Assembly: GCA_913042885.1 (NCBI GenBank)
Contig: CAJWLW010000058.1
Coordinates: 1-20,643, forward strand
Reading direction: 5' to 3'
Origin: an uncultured Lentisphaeria bacterium
GTDB taxonomy: Bacteria > Verrucomicrobiota > Lentisphaeria > JABSQK01 > CAJWLW01
Length of the DNA stretch: 20,643 nucleotides
Made by a program: the position numbers and the translations under genes. Below the pieces are notes generated by a model, which worked only from the letters and a program-made list of their open reading frames with translations, was not told where the DNA came from and searched no databases. The stretch's first letter is position 1. The number at the start of each line of letters is the position of its first letter. Positions 1 to 8,587 of the stretch are shown here, in pieces.

Positions 1-82
1 ATCGTCAAAGGGATAGTGGCCCTGACACAATGACCAAATTCGAACTGACAGGATTGGGTCTTCAGCCGCAGTTGCCAACAGG

Positions 83-1501
83 TTACTGAGCCGATTCCTT
101 GGGCATGACGATCTCGACCAGGCGATCGACCGGGGTCGTCACGGCCTGCTGCTGCCCGTTCGGCCAGGTGATGAGGAGTTCTATCGGGGCTGCGTGGGGA
201 CCCAGGCCGAAGTGCATTGTCAGCTCGTTCTGGTTGCCCTCGCCCGTACCCCCCTCCACCTGGCGGGTCAACGTCCTGCCGCCAAGCGCCACAGTCGCCT
301 TGGCGCCGATAGCCGAGCCGGTGCCGGCCAGGTGAACCTTCAGCCAGTGGTTGGCGTTGCCGGTGTTGCGAAAGAGCTTGCCGTCCGTTACCAGATCCAG
401 GTCGCCGTCGTTGTCAAAGTCCGCCCAGCATGCCTGGTAGGTTTTTTTCAGGCCGGCGAGCCCGGCGGCGGCGGTCACATCAGTAAATTCCCACGGCTCG
501 GCCGGGTCGGTCGGGTTGCTGTCGTTGCGGTACAACACACAGCTGTCTCCGGGATAGACCGTGGTGAAGTACAAGTCGAGGTCGCCGTCGTTATCGTAAT
601 CGCTCAACGCCGGGCTGCCGTATGATTCCTGGTAGGCCACACCACACTGGCCTTTGTCCTGGAAATGATACTGTCTGGTCGGTCCCAAATTTTTCAGAAA
701 CCGGGATTGATGCTGGCCGGGATGGGCGAAGTTGCCGGCGAACAAATCGAAATAGCCGTCATTGTCGATGTCGCCCCAGGCTGAACCGATCGAATGTCCC
801 CGCCCACCTGTTGCATCGATTGCCGACGCAACGTCCCCGAACGTGCCTGTACCGTCGTTTTGCCATAGTATGTTGGGTTGCAGCCAGTAGTTGGACACAT
901 ACACGTCCTGATCCCCGTCCTCGTCGTAATCGCAGGACGTGACGCCGCGTGCGTAACGCTTGATCAGCTGTTGTTCAGTCACTTTGAACGCACCGTCGCC
1001 AGTGCTCAACAGTATTGTGTCGATACCGTGCTGGACCGCGCCCAGGTACAGATCGAGGAACCCGTCGCCGTTGTAATCCGCCCAACAGCCGCCGAGACCT
1101 GTGCCTGCCGGCAGCTCCGGCAGCGGTATTTTCGTGAAACCCTTGCCCGATTCGTTTCTGTACAGCTCGCGCAGGTCATAGTCGAAAATATCGAGGTCTC
1201 CGTCGTTATCGTAATCTCCCCAGACGCTCGGCCCGCCGCTGCCGCGCTCCGTGCCACTGGTCAACCCGGTAAAACCAGTGCCCCCGTCGTTGCGCCAGAG
1301 TGTTGCCCCGCAATGCAGATCGGCATAGCCGTCGTTGTTGAAATCTCCCCAGCAGGCCATCTGGTCCTCGAGACCGGAGAGGCCAACAGGCTCGGTGACA
1401 TCCTCGAACGTCACCTGTCCCGGTGCGGCAAGCGAGGCGAGGAGAGAAAAGGAGAGCAAGGCTGGAAAAAGAATCTGTGCAACTTCGTATGGCTTTTTCA
1501 T
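83..1501 (-). CDS. Secreted FG-GAP/VCBS beta-propeller protein with ASPIC/UnbV C-terminal domain
   Basis: Predicted exported 472-residue protein of the FG-GAP/CRTAC1-like type. The start at 1501 (MKKPYEVAQ) places a hydrophobic signal peptide (FPALLSFSLLASLAAPGQ) at the very N-terminus; an in-frame ATG at 1549 would add 16 residues ahead of it and is less likely. Seven calcium-loop repeats of the form D-x-(D/N)-x-D-G-x-x-D-L follow (for example DYDNDGDLDIF, DYNGDGFLDLY, DIDNDGYFDLF), enough for a seven-bladed propeller. The last 90 or so residues (NHWLKVHLAGT...GAKATV...TWPNGQQQ) match the ASPIC/UnbV domain. Such proteins are extracellular or periplasmic calcium-binding propellers of generally unknown ligand; no enzymatic role can be assigned. 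It lies about 135 bases downstream of a PhyH gene on the same strand and may share its transcript. Confidence 0.9.
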   Translation of the reverse strand: MKKPYEVAQILFPALLSFSLLASLAAPGQVTFEDVTEPVGLSGLEDQMACWGDFNNDGYADLHCGATLWRNDGGTGFTGLTSGTERGSGGPSVWGDYDNDGDLDIFDYDLRELYRNESGKGFTKIPLPELPAGTGLGGCWADYNGDGFLDLYLGAVQHGIDTILLSTGDGAFKVTEQQLIKRYARGVTSCDYDEDGDQDVYVSNYWLQPNILWQNDGTGTFGDVASAIDATGGRGHSIGSAWGDIDNDGYFDLFAGNFAHPGQHQSRFLKNLGPTRQYHFQDKGQCGVAYQESYGSPALSDYDNDGDLDLYFTTVYPGDSCVLYRNDSNPTDPAEPWEFTDVTAAAGLAGLKKTYQACWADFDNDGDLDLVTDGKLFRNTGNANHWLKVHLAGTGSAIGAKATVALGGRTLTRQVEGGTGEGNQNELTMHFGLGPHAAPIELLITWPNGQQQAVTTPVDRLVEIVMPKESAQ

Positions 1502-1636
1502 GGTTGTCGGGGTTCCTGGTTTTAGGGAGGTGGAGTGTTCGGCGTTCACTGACCGGCATTCAGAGTTCAGGCGTTCGGGATCCCGGAATTCGTTGTAGTT
1601 ACGGAGGTGATGATTGCCTGAAACCCCAGTTCTCCA

Positions 1637-2422
1637 TCATACCAGTGGGTTTTGATTGTCGTTGTTAAGCAGATCACCCGGCGCGAGTGAATTGAAATAG
1701 TCATCGGGCAGGATGTTCTGTTCGCCGTTGAACGTGCTGCCATCGGGCATGAATGCGGCGGTCATGGCCATGCGCCGGCCACGGGTCATGTTGGGGCCGG
1801 CGCCGTGTGCGACCAGCCCGTTGTGGAAGCTGCAGTCGCCCGCCTTCATCGGCACCGGTACGGGATCGATTCCGGCCATTTGCGGGTAGGCCTCGAAGAT
1901 GCCGTTCATGTCCATGCCGATGGGGGTTATCTCGAAGCCCGCCATCTTATGAGAGCCTGGAAGAAACCACATACAGCCGTTTTCGAGCGTCGCATCGTCC
2001 AGTGCGATCCAGATGGATATCGAATCGTGTGAATGAAAGGACCAGAACGGATTGTCCAGGTGGTAAGCGGTCGGGTTGGCAAACGGCTCCTTGATCAGGG
2101 CCTGATCGCACCAGATCCGCATGGCGTCGACGCCGGCTAAACGCGCCGCCATCTGCCCGAGCTCGGTGGCACGAGTGTAGCGCTTGACCGTGTCGTTGAT
2201 GCGCCAGAGATTCATGCGCTGCGTGAACACCTTGTCGTAGAAACCGTCGCCCTCGATCCACTCGAGCCCGTCGGCGATCTTGTTTTTTCCCATTGTCGAA
2301 ATCGCCTCGAGTACGGCGGTTTCGAGTTCCTCGACTTCGTCCGCAGTCAGCAGATCGGGGAAAAAAAGGAAGCCGTTCCCGCGGTACGCGTTGATCTGTT
2401 CCGGAGTGAGCGTGGTTCGCAT
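1637..2422 (-). CDS. Phytanoyl-CoA dioxygenase (PhyH) family Fe(II)/2-oxoglutarate oxygenase
   Basis: Cytoplasmic 261-residue protein with no signal peptide and usual PhyH length. The iron-binding facial triad is visible: H121-x-D123 in YHLDNPFWSFH and the distal H206 in GLVAHGAGPN, followed about 11 residues later by Arg216/217, the expected 2-oxoglutarate carboxylate ligand. The body ALDDATLENGCMWFLPGSHK is the typical PhyH strand between the metal ligands. The family hydroxylates diverse small molecules by coupling to oxidative decarboxylation of 2-oxoglutarate; the substrate here is unknown. It is divergent from the alpha-galactosidase-like gene across an 86-base region that contains nested inverted repeats, so the two may be co-regulated. 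It is clearly different in sequence from the tandem PhyH pair at 9370-11068. Confidence 0.9.
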   Translation of the reverse strand: MRTTLTPEQINAYRGNGFLFFPDLLTADEVEELETAVLEAISTMGKNKIADGLEWIEGDGFYDKVFTQRMNLWRINDTVKRYTRATELGQMAARLAGVDAMRIWCDQALIKEPFANPTAYHLDNPFWSFHSHDSISIWIALDDATLENGCMWFLPGSHKMAGFEITPIGMDMNGIFEAYPQMAGIDPVPVPMKAGDCSFHNGLVAHGAGPNMTRGRRMAMTAAFMPDGSTFNGEQNILPDDYFNSLAPGDLLNNDNQNPLV

Positions 2423-2440
2423 GGTGACAAAGAATGGCTA

Positions 2441-2492
2441 ATGTTTGGTGTTCAACCGTTGCGGGCGCAAGAGATCATGAATTGCCAAACAT
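2441..2492. promoter_or_regulatory. Nested inverted repeats in a divergent promoter region
   Basis: Between the divergent starts at 2422 and 2509 an outer perfect 8-base inverted repeat (ATGTTTGG at 2441-2448, CCAAACAT at 2485-2492) encloses an inner TTGCG-GG-CGCAA palindrome (2459-2470). The centres are within about two bases of each other, as for a dimeric regulator with paired half-sites. No convincing -35/-10 pair could be assigned in either direction. The operator role is an inference from position and symmetry. Confidence 0.35.
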
Positions 2493-2508
2493 ATTACGTG
2501 GAATTGAC

Positions 2509-4641
2509 ATGAAAAGCAAAATAACTCGAAAGACCTGCCGTCTCGCCGGCATCAAGGTTGGCCTGATCTGTAAAGACAAGCTGTGGGGCATCGAATACAT
2601 CGACTCGCCCAAGGGTAAAACCGCGGGGTTCAACGATTACGTCCATCGCCCTTTCGCCCTGTCGACCCGGGTGTTTCAAACCAGACACGGGGCGTGCGAG
2701 ACCATTCATCAACTGCGCTGCATCGGCTACGAGCCCGGCTACAGCATGGCGTCAGTCGGGTCACCCCGAATCGTTGCGGGCAAACAGATCAAATTCAAGT
2801 ATCGAGACAAGCAGACCGGGCTGCAGGTTGACGTTACCTACAGAGGTGCCGGCAAGGGTGCAGTGATCCATGCCGATGTCACGGTGACGAATCGCGGTGC
2901 CGAGCCCGTGACTATCGATCACATCTCCCCGGCGTTCCCCGGGCTGAGTACGGTGCGCAACAACGATTGGGTGGAGAACATGCACATCCACTTTGCCCGC
3001 AACGCCTGGAACGCCGAAGCGCAATGGTATGACAGGCTGATCTGTGAAGAGGGTATGAATGCCCAGTACCTGTCCGGGGATATGTCGACGTTCTTTCGGC
3101 TCGAATCGCTCGGCAGCTTTACCTCCGGTCGCTATTTGCCGATGGCGGTTCTCGAAGACCGGGGTGCCGGTAAATCTTATTATTGCGAGATTCGCTACTC
3201 CGGCTCATGGTCCATGGAAGTGGGCGCTCAGGGCAACCGTTTCTACGTCCTGCCATCCGGTCCCACAAAGGTAGATGGTCAGTTCTGGAGAACCCTCGCC
3301 CCGGGCGAATCACTCGCTTCTGTACCCATTGTGTTCGGGGTGACGGACGGCGGGTTCAACGAGGCGATAGCCGAGCTCACCAAATATCGCCGCGCCGATC
3401 TGCGGCCCAGCTGCAAGGCGGACAAAAAACTGCCCGTCATCTTCGACGACTACATGAACTGCCTTTTGGGTGACCCGACCGAAGCGAAGGAGCTTCCGGT
3501 TATCGAAGCCGCCGCACAGGCCGGCGCCGAGTATTACGTCCTCGACGCGGGATGGTCTGCGGGCCTTCGAGAAAACTGGTGGACTGCTGTGGGGGAGTGG
3601 CGTGAAAGTCCCGACCGCTACCCGAGCGGCCTGAAGTTCATCATGGACACAATTCGGGCGAAAGGCATGGTCCCCGGCATCTGGCTCGAGATCGAGGTGA
3701 TGGGCGTTGACTGTCCAATGGTGGACAAGATGCCCGACGATTGGTTTTTTCAGCGCGGCGGCAGACGCGTCATTGCCGCCAATCGATATTTTCTTGATTA
3801 CGCCAACCCCGCGGTGCGCGAGCATTGTCGCGGCATCGTCGACCGACTCATCGCAGACTATGGCGTCGGTTACCTGAAGATCGACTACAACATCAACCAT
3901 CGCGAAGGTAATGAAGCGGGCTATGAAAGCCCCGGTGCCGGTCAGATCGCTCATATTGCCGGCTTGTATCAATGGTTCGATGAGCTGCGCGAAAAATATC
4001 CCGACCTGATCGTCGAGAACTGTGGTTCCGGCGGCGGCCGTGTGGATTCCGGCGTGCTCGAACGCGTCCATCTGCAGAGCACGACGGACCAGGTTCATTA
4101 CCTGAGGATGCCCTCGATAACTACGGGGTCGCTCACTGCGGGAGTCCCCGAACAATTGCTCCAATGGGCGTATCCAATGCAGGATTCAGATCCGGAGAAC
4201 GTGGCGTTCTGTATCATGTTCGGCATGCTGTCCCGTTTCGACCTGGCCGGACAGATCGACAAGCTCAGCAAACGCGGAACAGAACTGGTGCACGAGGGAA
4301 TAGCTGTGTACAAGACGTATCGACGCGACATTCCCAGGATGATCCCCTTTTTCCCGGTGGGCACTTCGTTGATTCACGATAGTGAAGGATTCGTCGTGGC
4401 GGGCCTGAAAAAGGAGAACCATGCGCTCGCTTACATCATAGTCTACCGGCTGGACGGCAAGCAGCGGGAGATCGAAATTCCCCTGGAGGGTTTCGAGATG
4501 AAACAGGTGCGGGCCGCGATTCTGTACCCGTCGCAACGGCCGGGCAGCGTCAGGAAGTCACGACACGGAATCAAAGTGACGCTGCCCAGAAAACGAACAG
4601 CGAGATTGATTCAAGTGCAGCGCATGAACGCACCCGGGTGA
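2509..4641 (+). CDS. GH36-like alpha-galactosidase (melibiase family), cytoplasmic
   Basis: A 710-residue clan-D glycoside hydrolase. The chosen start (MKSKITRK at 2509) follows a GGA six bases upstream; an in-frame ATG at 2434 would run through the regulatory inverted repeats. Roughly the first 300 residues form the N-terminal beta-sandwich. The TIM barrel begins near residue 305 (KLPVIFDDY) and includes EYYVLDAGWS near 345, like the FVLDDGW motif of GH36. The nucleophile is D459 in YLKIDYN. The acid/base is probably D527 in STTDQVHY, aligned with the first Asp of the family SDxTD motif; the 68-residue spacing is close to that of known GH36 enzymes, but the second Asp is replaced by His. ENCGSGGGRVD is the conserved pre-acid/base loop. 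No signal peptide is seen, so it likely cleaves imported alpha-galactosides or related glycosides. It converges with the PhyH gene ending at 4692. Confidence 0.85.
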   Translation: MKSKITRKTCRLAGIKVGLICKDKLWGIEYIDSPKGKTAGFNDYVHRPFALSTRVFQTRHGACETIHQLRCIGYEPGYSMASVGSPRIVAGKQIKFKYRDKQTGLQVDVTYRGAGKGAVIHADVTVTNRGAEPVTIDHISPAFPGLSTVRNNDWVENMHIHFARNAWNAEAQWYDRLICEEGMNAQYLSGDMSTFFRLESLGSFTSGRYLPMAVLEDRGAGKSYYCEIRYSGSWSMEVGAQGNRFYVLPSGPTKVDGQFWRTLAPGESLASVPIVFGVTDGGFNEAIAELTKYRRADLRPSCKADKKLPVIFDDYMNCLLGDPTEAKELPVIEAAAQAGAEYYVLDAGWSAGLRENWWTAVGEWRESPDRYPSGLKFIMDTIRAKGMVPGIWLEIEVMGVDCPMVDKMPDDWFFQRGGRRVIAANRYFLDYANPAVREHCRGIVDRLIADYGVGYLKIDYNINHREGNEAGYESPGAGQIAHIAGLYQWFDELREKYPDLIVENCGSGGGRVDSGVLERVHLQSTTDQVHYLRMPSITTGSLTAGVPEQLLQWAYPMQDSDPENVAFCIMFGMLSRFDLAGQIDKLSKRGTELVHEGIAVYKTYRRDIPRMIPFFPVGTSLIHDSEGFVVAGLKKENHALAYIIVYRLDGKQREIEIPLEGFEMKQVRAAILYPSQRPGSVRKSRHGIKVTLPRKRTARLIQVQRMNAPG

Positions 4642-4655
4642 GACGCCACGGATGA

Positions 4656-4685
4656 CAGGGCCGTCCCAACCTCGGTCCAGCCCTG
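4656..4685. terminator. Weak hairpin between convergent genes
   Basis: CAGGGC (4656-4661) pairs with GCCCTG (4680-4685) across an 18-base loop, in the 50 bases between the ends of the converging alpha-galactosidase-like and PhyH genes. There is no T-run on either side, so at most it is a weak or bidirectional terminator. Confidence 0.25.
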
Positions 4686-4691
4686 AACCTG

Positions 4692-5447
4692 CTACATCTT
4701 GCCTTCGCGCAGCATGTCACGCGTCAGTTGCTGCATATAGGCGTCCACGGCGGTGTTATCCCGCTGGACGTGTGCGGCATAATAGACGGAGCCGATGGCG
4801 CGACGCTGGCGGTCGCTTGTATTGCCGTCGGCCCGATGGATCGTCAGGCCGTGGTGGACCAACAGGTCTCCCGGTGCGGCGCGGACGGCGATTTCGTTGG
4901 CTTCATGCGGTCGGTAATCGACCAGTCCCTGTGAGAACCCCAGGGTATTGGAACGCGCATGCTCGAGGAGTCCGTGCTTATACGAGCCGGCGACATAGCG
5001 CACACAGCCGTTTCCCTCGTCCACTGGATCCAGGGCGAGCCACATATTCACCATTTCGATCGGCTCGATCTTGTCATAGAATCCGTCCTGGTGTGCGGGG
5101 GTGGGCTTGCCGATTCGCGGGGGTTTATTGAACCACTGCAGGTCACGGGCTACAACAGGACAGCCGAGCAAATGCGCGGCCAGTTCGCTCAGCTGCGGGT
5201 GACGGAGATAGCGTTCGAAAAACTCGTCGTGCTGATCGACACGCGGCAACTGTTTCAAGGTCGAAGCATCGCCCTTGGTTTCGTAGAACGCCTCCTCCGG
5301 AGGAAGCGTCGGTACGACCTTGGCTACGTAACGCTCTACCTCACGGTTTATCTCGTCAATCTCCTGAGGGCCGAGAAATGTACGGACGACCGCGAAACCG
5401 TCTTTTGTGAATTCTAACCTGGCTTGATGCAACTGTTCCGTTGTCAT
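4692..5447 (-). CDS. Phytanoyl-CoA dioxygenase (PhyH) family oxygenase
   Basis: Cytoplasmic 251-residue Fe(II)/2-oxoglutarate oxygenase. The start MTTEQLHQARLEF at 5447 gives the usual PhyH N-terminus (TKDGFAVVRTFLG); an ATG 33 codons upstream would add a basic, non-conserved leader. The metal ligands are H119-x-D121 in AHQDGF and H204 in TIHRADG, with R215 or R216 eleven to twelve residues on as the 2-oxoglutarate anchor. NMWLALDPVDEGNGCVRYVAGSYK is the typical core. This copy keeps the AHQDGFYD form common in sugar- and amide-linked PhyH proteins, but substrate cannot be inferred. It follows the GH127-like gene after a roughly 300-base gap, so it may have its own promoter. Confidence 0.9.
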   Translation of the reverse strand: MTTEQLHQARLEFTKDGFAVVRTFLGPQEIDEINREVERYVAKVVPTLPPEEAFYETKGDASTLKQLPRVDQHDEFFERYLRHPQLSELAAHLLGCPVVARDLQWFNKPPRIGKPTPAHQDGFYDKIEPIEMVNMWLALDPVDEGNGCVRYVAGSYKHGLLEHARSNTLGFSQGLVDYRPHEANEIAVRAAPGDLLVHHGLTIHRADGNTSDRQRRAIGSVYYAAHVQRDNTAVDAYMQQLTRDMLREGKM

Positions 5448-5748
5448 GATCTTCAGCCTATTCGTTCGGGAAACATGGCGCCATTCCCTGAAGAACCTTT
5501 CAGGCAACGGCGGTTTGCCACCGTACAATGCGTGTGTCATCGGCATTTGCCGAAAATGTCGTGCGTCCGTCAGCCGACGGAGTCGACCGACGGCTGCGGG
5601 AGTTTCCGTTCAGGCGCTCCCTGGATTGTCTCCGGACTCAATCGCCAACCGGCATGGCAAACGTACTGCGCCCGACTGGTATTGTCCATGACCAAACCTC
5701 GGTGGGACGTGTACGACTTTGTGCCGCCCGGCAGCTGTGGCTGCCTGC
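5448..5748. other. Intergenic gap with stem-loop, no gene seen
   Basis: About 300 bases between the GH127-like gene and the downstream PhyH gene. No reading frame here has family motifs. An imperfect 10-base stem is formed by CAGCCGACGG (5571-5580) and CCGACGGCTG (5587-5596) with one central mismatch and a six-base loop; it could attenuate transcription from the GH127-like gene, but no T-run follows in the minus direction. A shorter CGGCA-TT-TGCCG palindrome lies just beside it at 5541-5552. Confidence 0.4.
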
Positions 5749-7356
5749 CTATCGAGGAAGGGTAAACAGGATCTGGCGCCGGGTTTTCTCGGTATCTGTA
5801 ACCGCTTGTTCAAAGGCCGTGCAGATTGGCTCCATTTTGTTCACATCAACCTTGCCGGTGAATCGTTCGCCGGTCTTCGCGGCCAGGATCAGGGGCCCTC
5901 TGTAATGTACTGAATACGGTTTTTTAATGAGGGTCTTGTTCCGTACCGGCCTGGTTCCCTCGACAAGCTCGCCGGATAGCTTCCAGGTGCCGTGCCCCGC
6001 AACTGGCAGGTTCAACCACTGACCCTCGGGTTCGATCACAACCTGCTCGTTTTCCGCACGCAAGCCCCGGATCCAGCTCGGCACAAACAAAGAAACCCTG
6101 TCAATCTCCTGCTGTGCAGCCGCCACAGGTGTGATCTGAACCTTTGTCGGGACGTCAAACGGATATGGCGAGTCGATAACCAGGTGAACGCCTCTACAGG
6201 TCGTCTCACCCGGCAGCAGGAAAGGCAGCAGCAGCGTCCCATCCTCTACGGCCAGACAGTACTGAGTCATTCGGGACAGCCCTTCGCCACCCCGCATCGT
6301 GCAGCACCAGTGAGCTTCCAGACAGGTGTATCTCAGTTCATCCTCGCCATCGGCACCCGGACAATTGTCAAGGCCGAAGCCGCCGTTGAATCGCTGTCCG
6401 TGGCCGAGTCCGTTGAAATAGATCAGGTGCGCATCCTCCAGGAACCGGTTATTGCCGGTATGCCGCCACAGTTCCATGGCGATCATGAGTGAATCGACAA
6501 TGGCACAGGGTTCCGTCCACTCCGGCCGGTTGAACCAGTTGAAATTGGCGTGATGTTCGGTCAACGCCTGATCGGTGTAGATCAGGTAGCGGTTTTGAAC
6601 CTCGCCGATCAGCGAGGGGGCTGCCGTTGAATTTGCCCATCGCAAGATACTGCGACATGCCGTCAGGGATGCATGTGTCTGTGCCTTGACCGCAGCCAGG
6701 TCTATTTCGAGAAAGCGTCCGATCATTTCCTCGATGACAGGCTGCAACCGGTCATCTCGAAATACGTCATGGGCATCGATCACGCCATCCAGACAATTAA
6801 AGACGGTGACAACGTCGGTCGACAGAATCCAGCGGCCAAGTTGTTTGTACTGACTGCCGCTGTACTCGCCCGCTTCGGTAAGCTCGGCAGGATCGATAGG
6901 ATAGGCCGCATACTGACCGGCGGTGGGCAGGATCAGATTCTCGACAATGGGTTTCGCGAACTGTTCCGCCAGGTCGTCTCCCCGCCAACGGTACAGCTCC
7001 GCGAGAGCACGCAGGACCCAGCCGTGACCCGACAACTGCTGTTCGCTGATGCCGTCGGTATAGAGCTTGCCGAAGTAGCCGTGCCCGTTCAGCTCGGCCG
7101 GCCACATTTCAAGGACCCGGTCGAGACAGCGCGGCGCGCGGCCGGTCGCCTGTGCCAGCAGAATCCAGGCAAGCATCGTGCGGCCTTCCGTGTCGCCGGG
7201 CCAGGTCTCGTGGGCTATTTCTCGCTGGAAAACGTTTTCCGGCCAGTATTTTTCTTCCTCAAGCCGGTTGTAGTTGCGGCTGAGGCGGGTCCACAGGTCG
7301 CCTGCAGGACGGAATTCTCCCAGGGCGGCGAAGGTTCTTGAGGCGTCAGGTTTCAT
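5749..7356 (-). CDS. GH127-like (DUF1680) glycosidase, beta-L-arabinofuranosidase superfamily
   Basis: A 535-residue cytoplasmic protein of the DUF1680/GH127 (alpha/alpha)6-barrel type. Start MKPDAS at 7356 has a GGA upstream; an ATG at 7398 (14 residues longer) is possible but has no ribosome site. The zinc-thiolate set of GH127 is recognisable: E282-x-C284 in EWTEPCAIVDSLM and the vicinal pair C351-C352 in EAHWCCTMRGGEGL, where the family uses Glu-x-Cys and Cys-Cys with one Cys as nucleophile. The helix ELWRHTGNNRFLEDAHLIYFNGL matches the family stretch after the ExC motif. The C-terminal beta domain is GTLLLPFLLPGETTCRG onward. GH127 members release L-arabinofuranose; this one is divergent, so specificity is uncertain. 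The absence of a signal peptide implies a cytoplasmic substrate. Confidence 0.8.
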   Translation of the reverse strand: MKPDASRTFAALGEFRPAGDLWTRLSRNYNRLEEEKYWPENVFQREIAHETWPGDTEGRTMLAWILLAQATGRAPRCLDRVLEMWPAELNGHGYFGKLYTDGISEQQLSGHGWVLRALAELYRWRGDDLAEQFAKPIVENLILPTAGQYAAYPIDPAELTEAGEYSGSQYKQLGRWILSTDVVTVFNCLDGVIDAHDVFRDDRLQPVIEEMIGRFLEIDLAAVKAQTHASLTACRSILRWANSTAAPSLIGEVQNRYLIYTDQALTEHHANFNWFNRPEWTEPCAIVDSLMIAMELWRHTGNNRFLEDAHLIYFNGLGHGQRFNGGFGLDNCPGADGEDELRYTCLEAHWCCTMRGGEGLSRMTQYCLAVEDGTLLLPFLLPGETTCRGVHLVIDSPYPFDVPTKVQITPVAAAQQEIDRVSLFVPSWIRGLRAENEQVVIEPEGQWLNLPVAGHGTWKLSGELVEGTRPVRNKTLIKKPYSVHYRGPLILAAKTGERFTGKVDVNKMEPICTAFEQAVTDTEKTRRQILFTLPR

Positions 7357-7556
7357 GGGGTTCCAAGCTGGCCTTTGGTCCCTGTCTTTCAAGGGCATTC
7401 ATTTTCGACTGTGGCTAAAGAGCCTGTCTGCGGCAATGGAACAAGCCCTTACTGCAGGCCCGGTCCGGCGAACCAGGATACTGCGCTGCTGCGGTTCAAG
7501 TCCAGGCACGGCATGACCTATTTTGCTCTTGCCCTTGGCCCCGGAGACGGCGAACG

Positions 7557-7574
7557 GGCCCGGGTGCCCAGGCC
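7557..7574 (-). other. GC-rich hairpin downstream of the dehydrogenase gene
   Basis: The minus strand can form a seven-base stem from GGCCTGG and CCGGGCC with a GCAC loop, about 20 bases past the dehydrogenase stop. There is no T-run, so termination is only a possibility. The rest of the roughly 235-base gap to the GH127-like start shows no gene. Confidence 0.25.
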
Positions 7575-7591
7575 TTTGCGTGAGGCCCGGT

Positions 7592-8563
7592 TCACTGGTC
7601 GATGCGATAGTGCAGGGGGGCGTCACTGGCGAAGCGGTTCAAGTTGTCCACGCAAACCTGACTGCGTCGGCGGACGGTTCCCCGTGTCGTGCCGGACACA
7701 TGCGGCAGGGCGTAGAACTGCGGGTGTTGATAGACCGGGTGCTTCGAGTCGGGATATTTACCGGCATGCACGTCGGTGCCAATGCCGGCAATGCGGTTTT
7801 CGAGCAGCGCGGTGTACAATGCCTCCTGGTCCACCAGGTCCCCGCGGGCGATATTGATGAAACACGCGGTCGGCTTCATCATGGCAATTTTTTCGGCTGT
7901 CACGATTCCCTTCGTTTCAGGTGTCAATGGCAGATGCAGGGATATAAAATCCGCTTCGCAGAAAATCCGGTCCATTGCGGCCGGTGTCCCGACATATTCC
8001 GGTTGGAATTTCGCCAATAGCTCGGGCTCTATTTCTCTCGGCTCGACGATCATCAGCCGCATCCCCAGGGGCTTGGCAAGATTGGCCAGCGCCTTGGCGC
8101 TGGCGCCGAATCCGATCAAACCAAGAACCTTGTCCTCAACCTCATCACCCATGGGGAGGTAGAGTTTTCCGCGGGCGAGCGTTTCCTGCGCTTCATTATA
8201 GTGGTGCACGATCATCAGCATGAACATCACTGCTGCTTCGGCCAGGCCGGCCGCGCTCGTGGAACCGGGGCAGTGGCATACGGGTATGCCTGCCCGCCTC
8301 AACATGTCCAGGTCGAAAAAATCATACCCGACCGTCACGATCTGCCAGAGTTTCGCGCCGGTTGCCGCATCAACCAGTTCCTGGCAGGCCGACCAGCCGC
8401 CCATATCCACGACGGCATCCATGCCTTGGAACTGTTCGCCTGCGGGCTGCGCCGGGTCGTAAACACGGATGTCGTGATGTTCCCCGACCATCGAGGTGAT
8501 GACCTCGTCCCAGAGTGGGTCGGCGCCTTTTTGTTGGAGATAGATGACCTTGAGTCGTTTCAT
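7592..8563 (-). CDS. D-2-hydroxyacid dehydrogenase family protein with substituted catalytic Glu
   Basis: A 323-residue NAD(P)-dependent D-isomer-specific 2-hydroxyacid dehydrogenase. The nucleotide fold is at residues 148-175 (LGLIGFGASAKA...MIVEP). ADFISLHLPLTPETKG and FINIARGDLVDQEAL are family signatures that include the substrate-binding Arg240. The catalytic His is H288 in LPHVSGTT. In the usual LDVFxxEP motif the catalytic Glu falls 29 residues after the Arg; here the segment reads TDVHAGKYPD and that position is Lys269 (codon AAA at 7757-7759). Either the enzyme uses different chemistry or it is impaired in the standard reaction. It begins 24 bases after the isomerase-like gene and is clearly in the same operon, suggesting a role on hydroxypyruvate, glyoxylate or a sugar-derived 2-keto acid. 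Confidence 0.88.
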   Translation of the reverse strand: MKRLKVIYLQQKGADPLWDEVITSMVGEHHDIRVYDPAQPAGEQFQGMDAVVDMGGWSACQELVDAATGAKLWQIVTVGYDFFDLDMLRRAGIPVCHCPGSTSAAGLAEAAVMFMLMIVHHYNEAQETLARGKLYLPMGDEVEDKVLGLIGFGASAKALANLAKPLGMRLMIVEPREIEPELLAKFQPEYVGTPAAMDRIFCEADFISLHLPLTPETKGIVTAEKIAMMKPTACFINIARGDLVDQEALYTALLENRIAGIGTDVHAGKYPDSKHPVYQHPQFYALPHVSGTTRGTVRRRSQVCVDNLNRFASDAPLHYRIDQ

Positions 8564-8587
8564 ATGCCTATTGGGTTAGTTTTCCTA

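Noticed and set aside
878..1525. Plus-strand open frame of 215 codons
   Set aside because: It is antisense to the FG-GAP repeats; the recurring VVVIV text is the reverse reading of the aspartate-rich calcium loops.
4078..4104. Apparent loss of the GH36 acid/base aspartate (STTDQVHY instead of SDxTD)
   Set aside because: Aligning TTDQ with the SDNT part of the motif keeps the first Asp (D527) at a spacing from D459 typical of GH36; only the second Asp is changed.
3310..4164. Minus-strand open frame of 284 codons
   Set aside because: It is antisense to the alpha-galactosidase-like gene, whose catalytic motifs lie on the plus strand here; the composition is that of a shadow frame.
7493..7503. 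GGTTCAAGTCC, resembling a tRNA T-loop
   Set aside because: The flanking bases do not form a T-stem, and no anticodon arm or acceptor stem can be folded around it.
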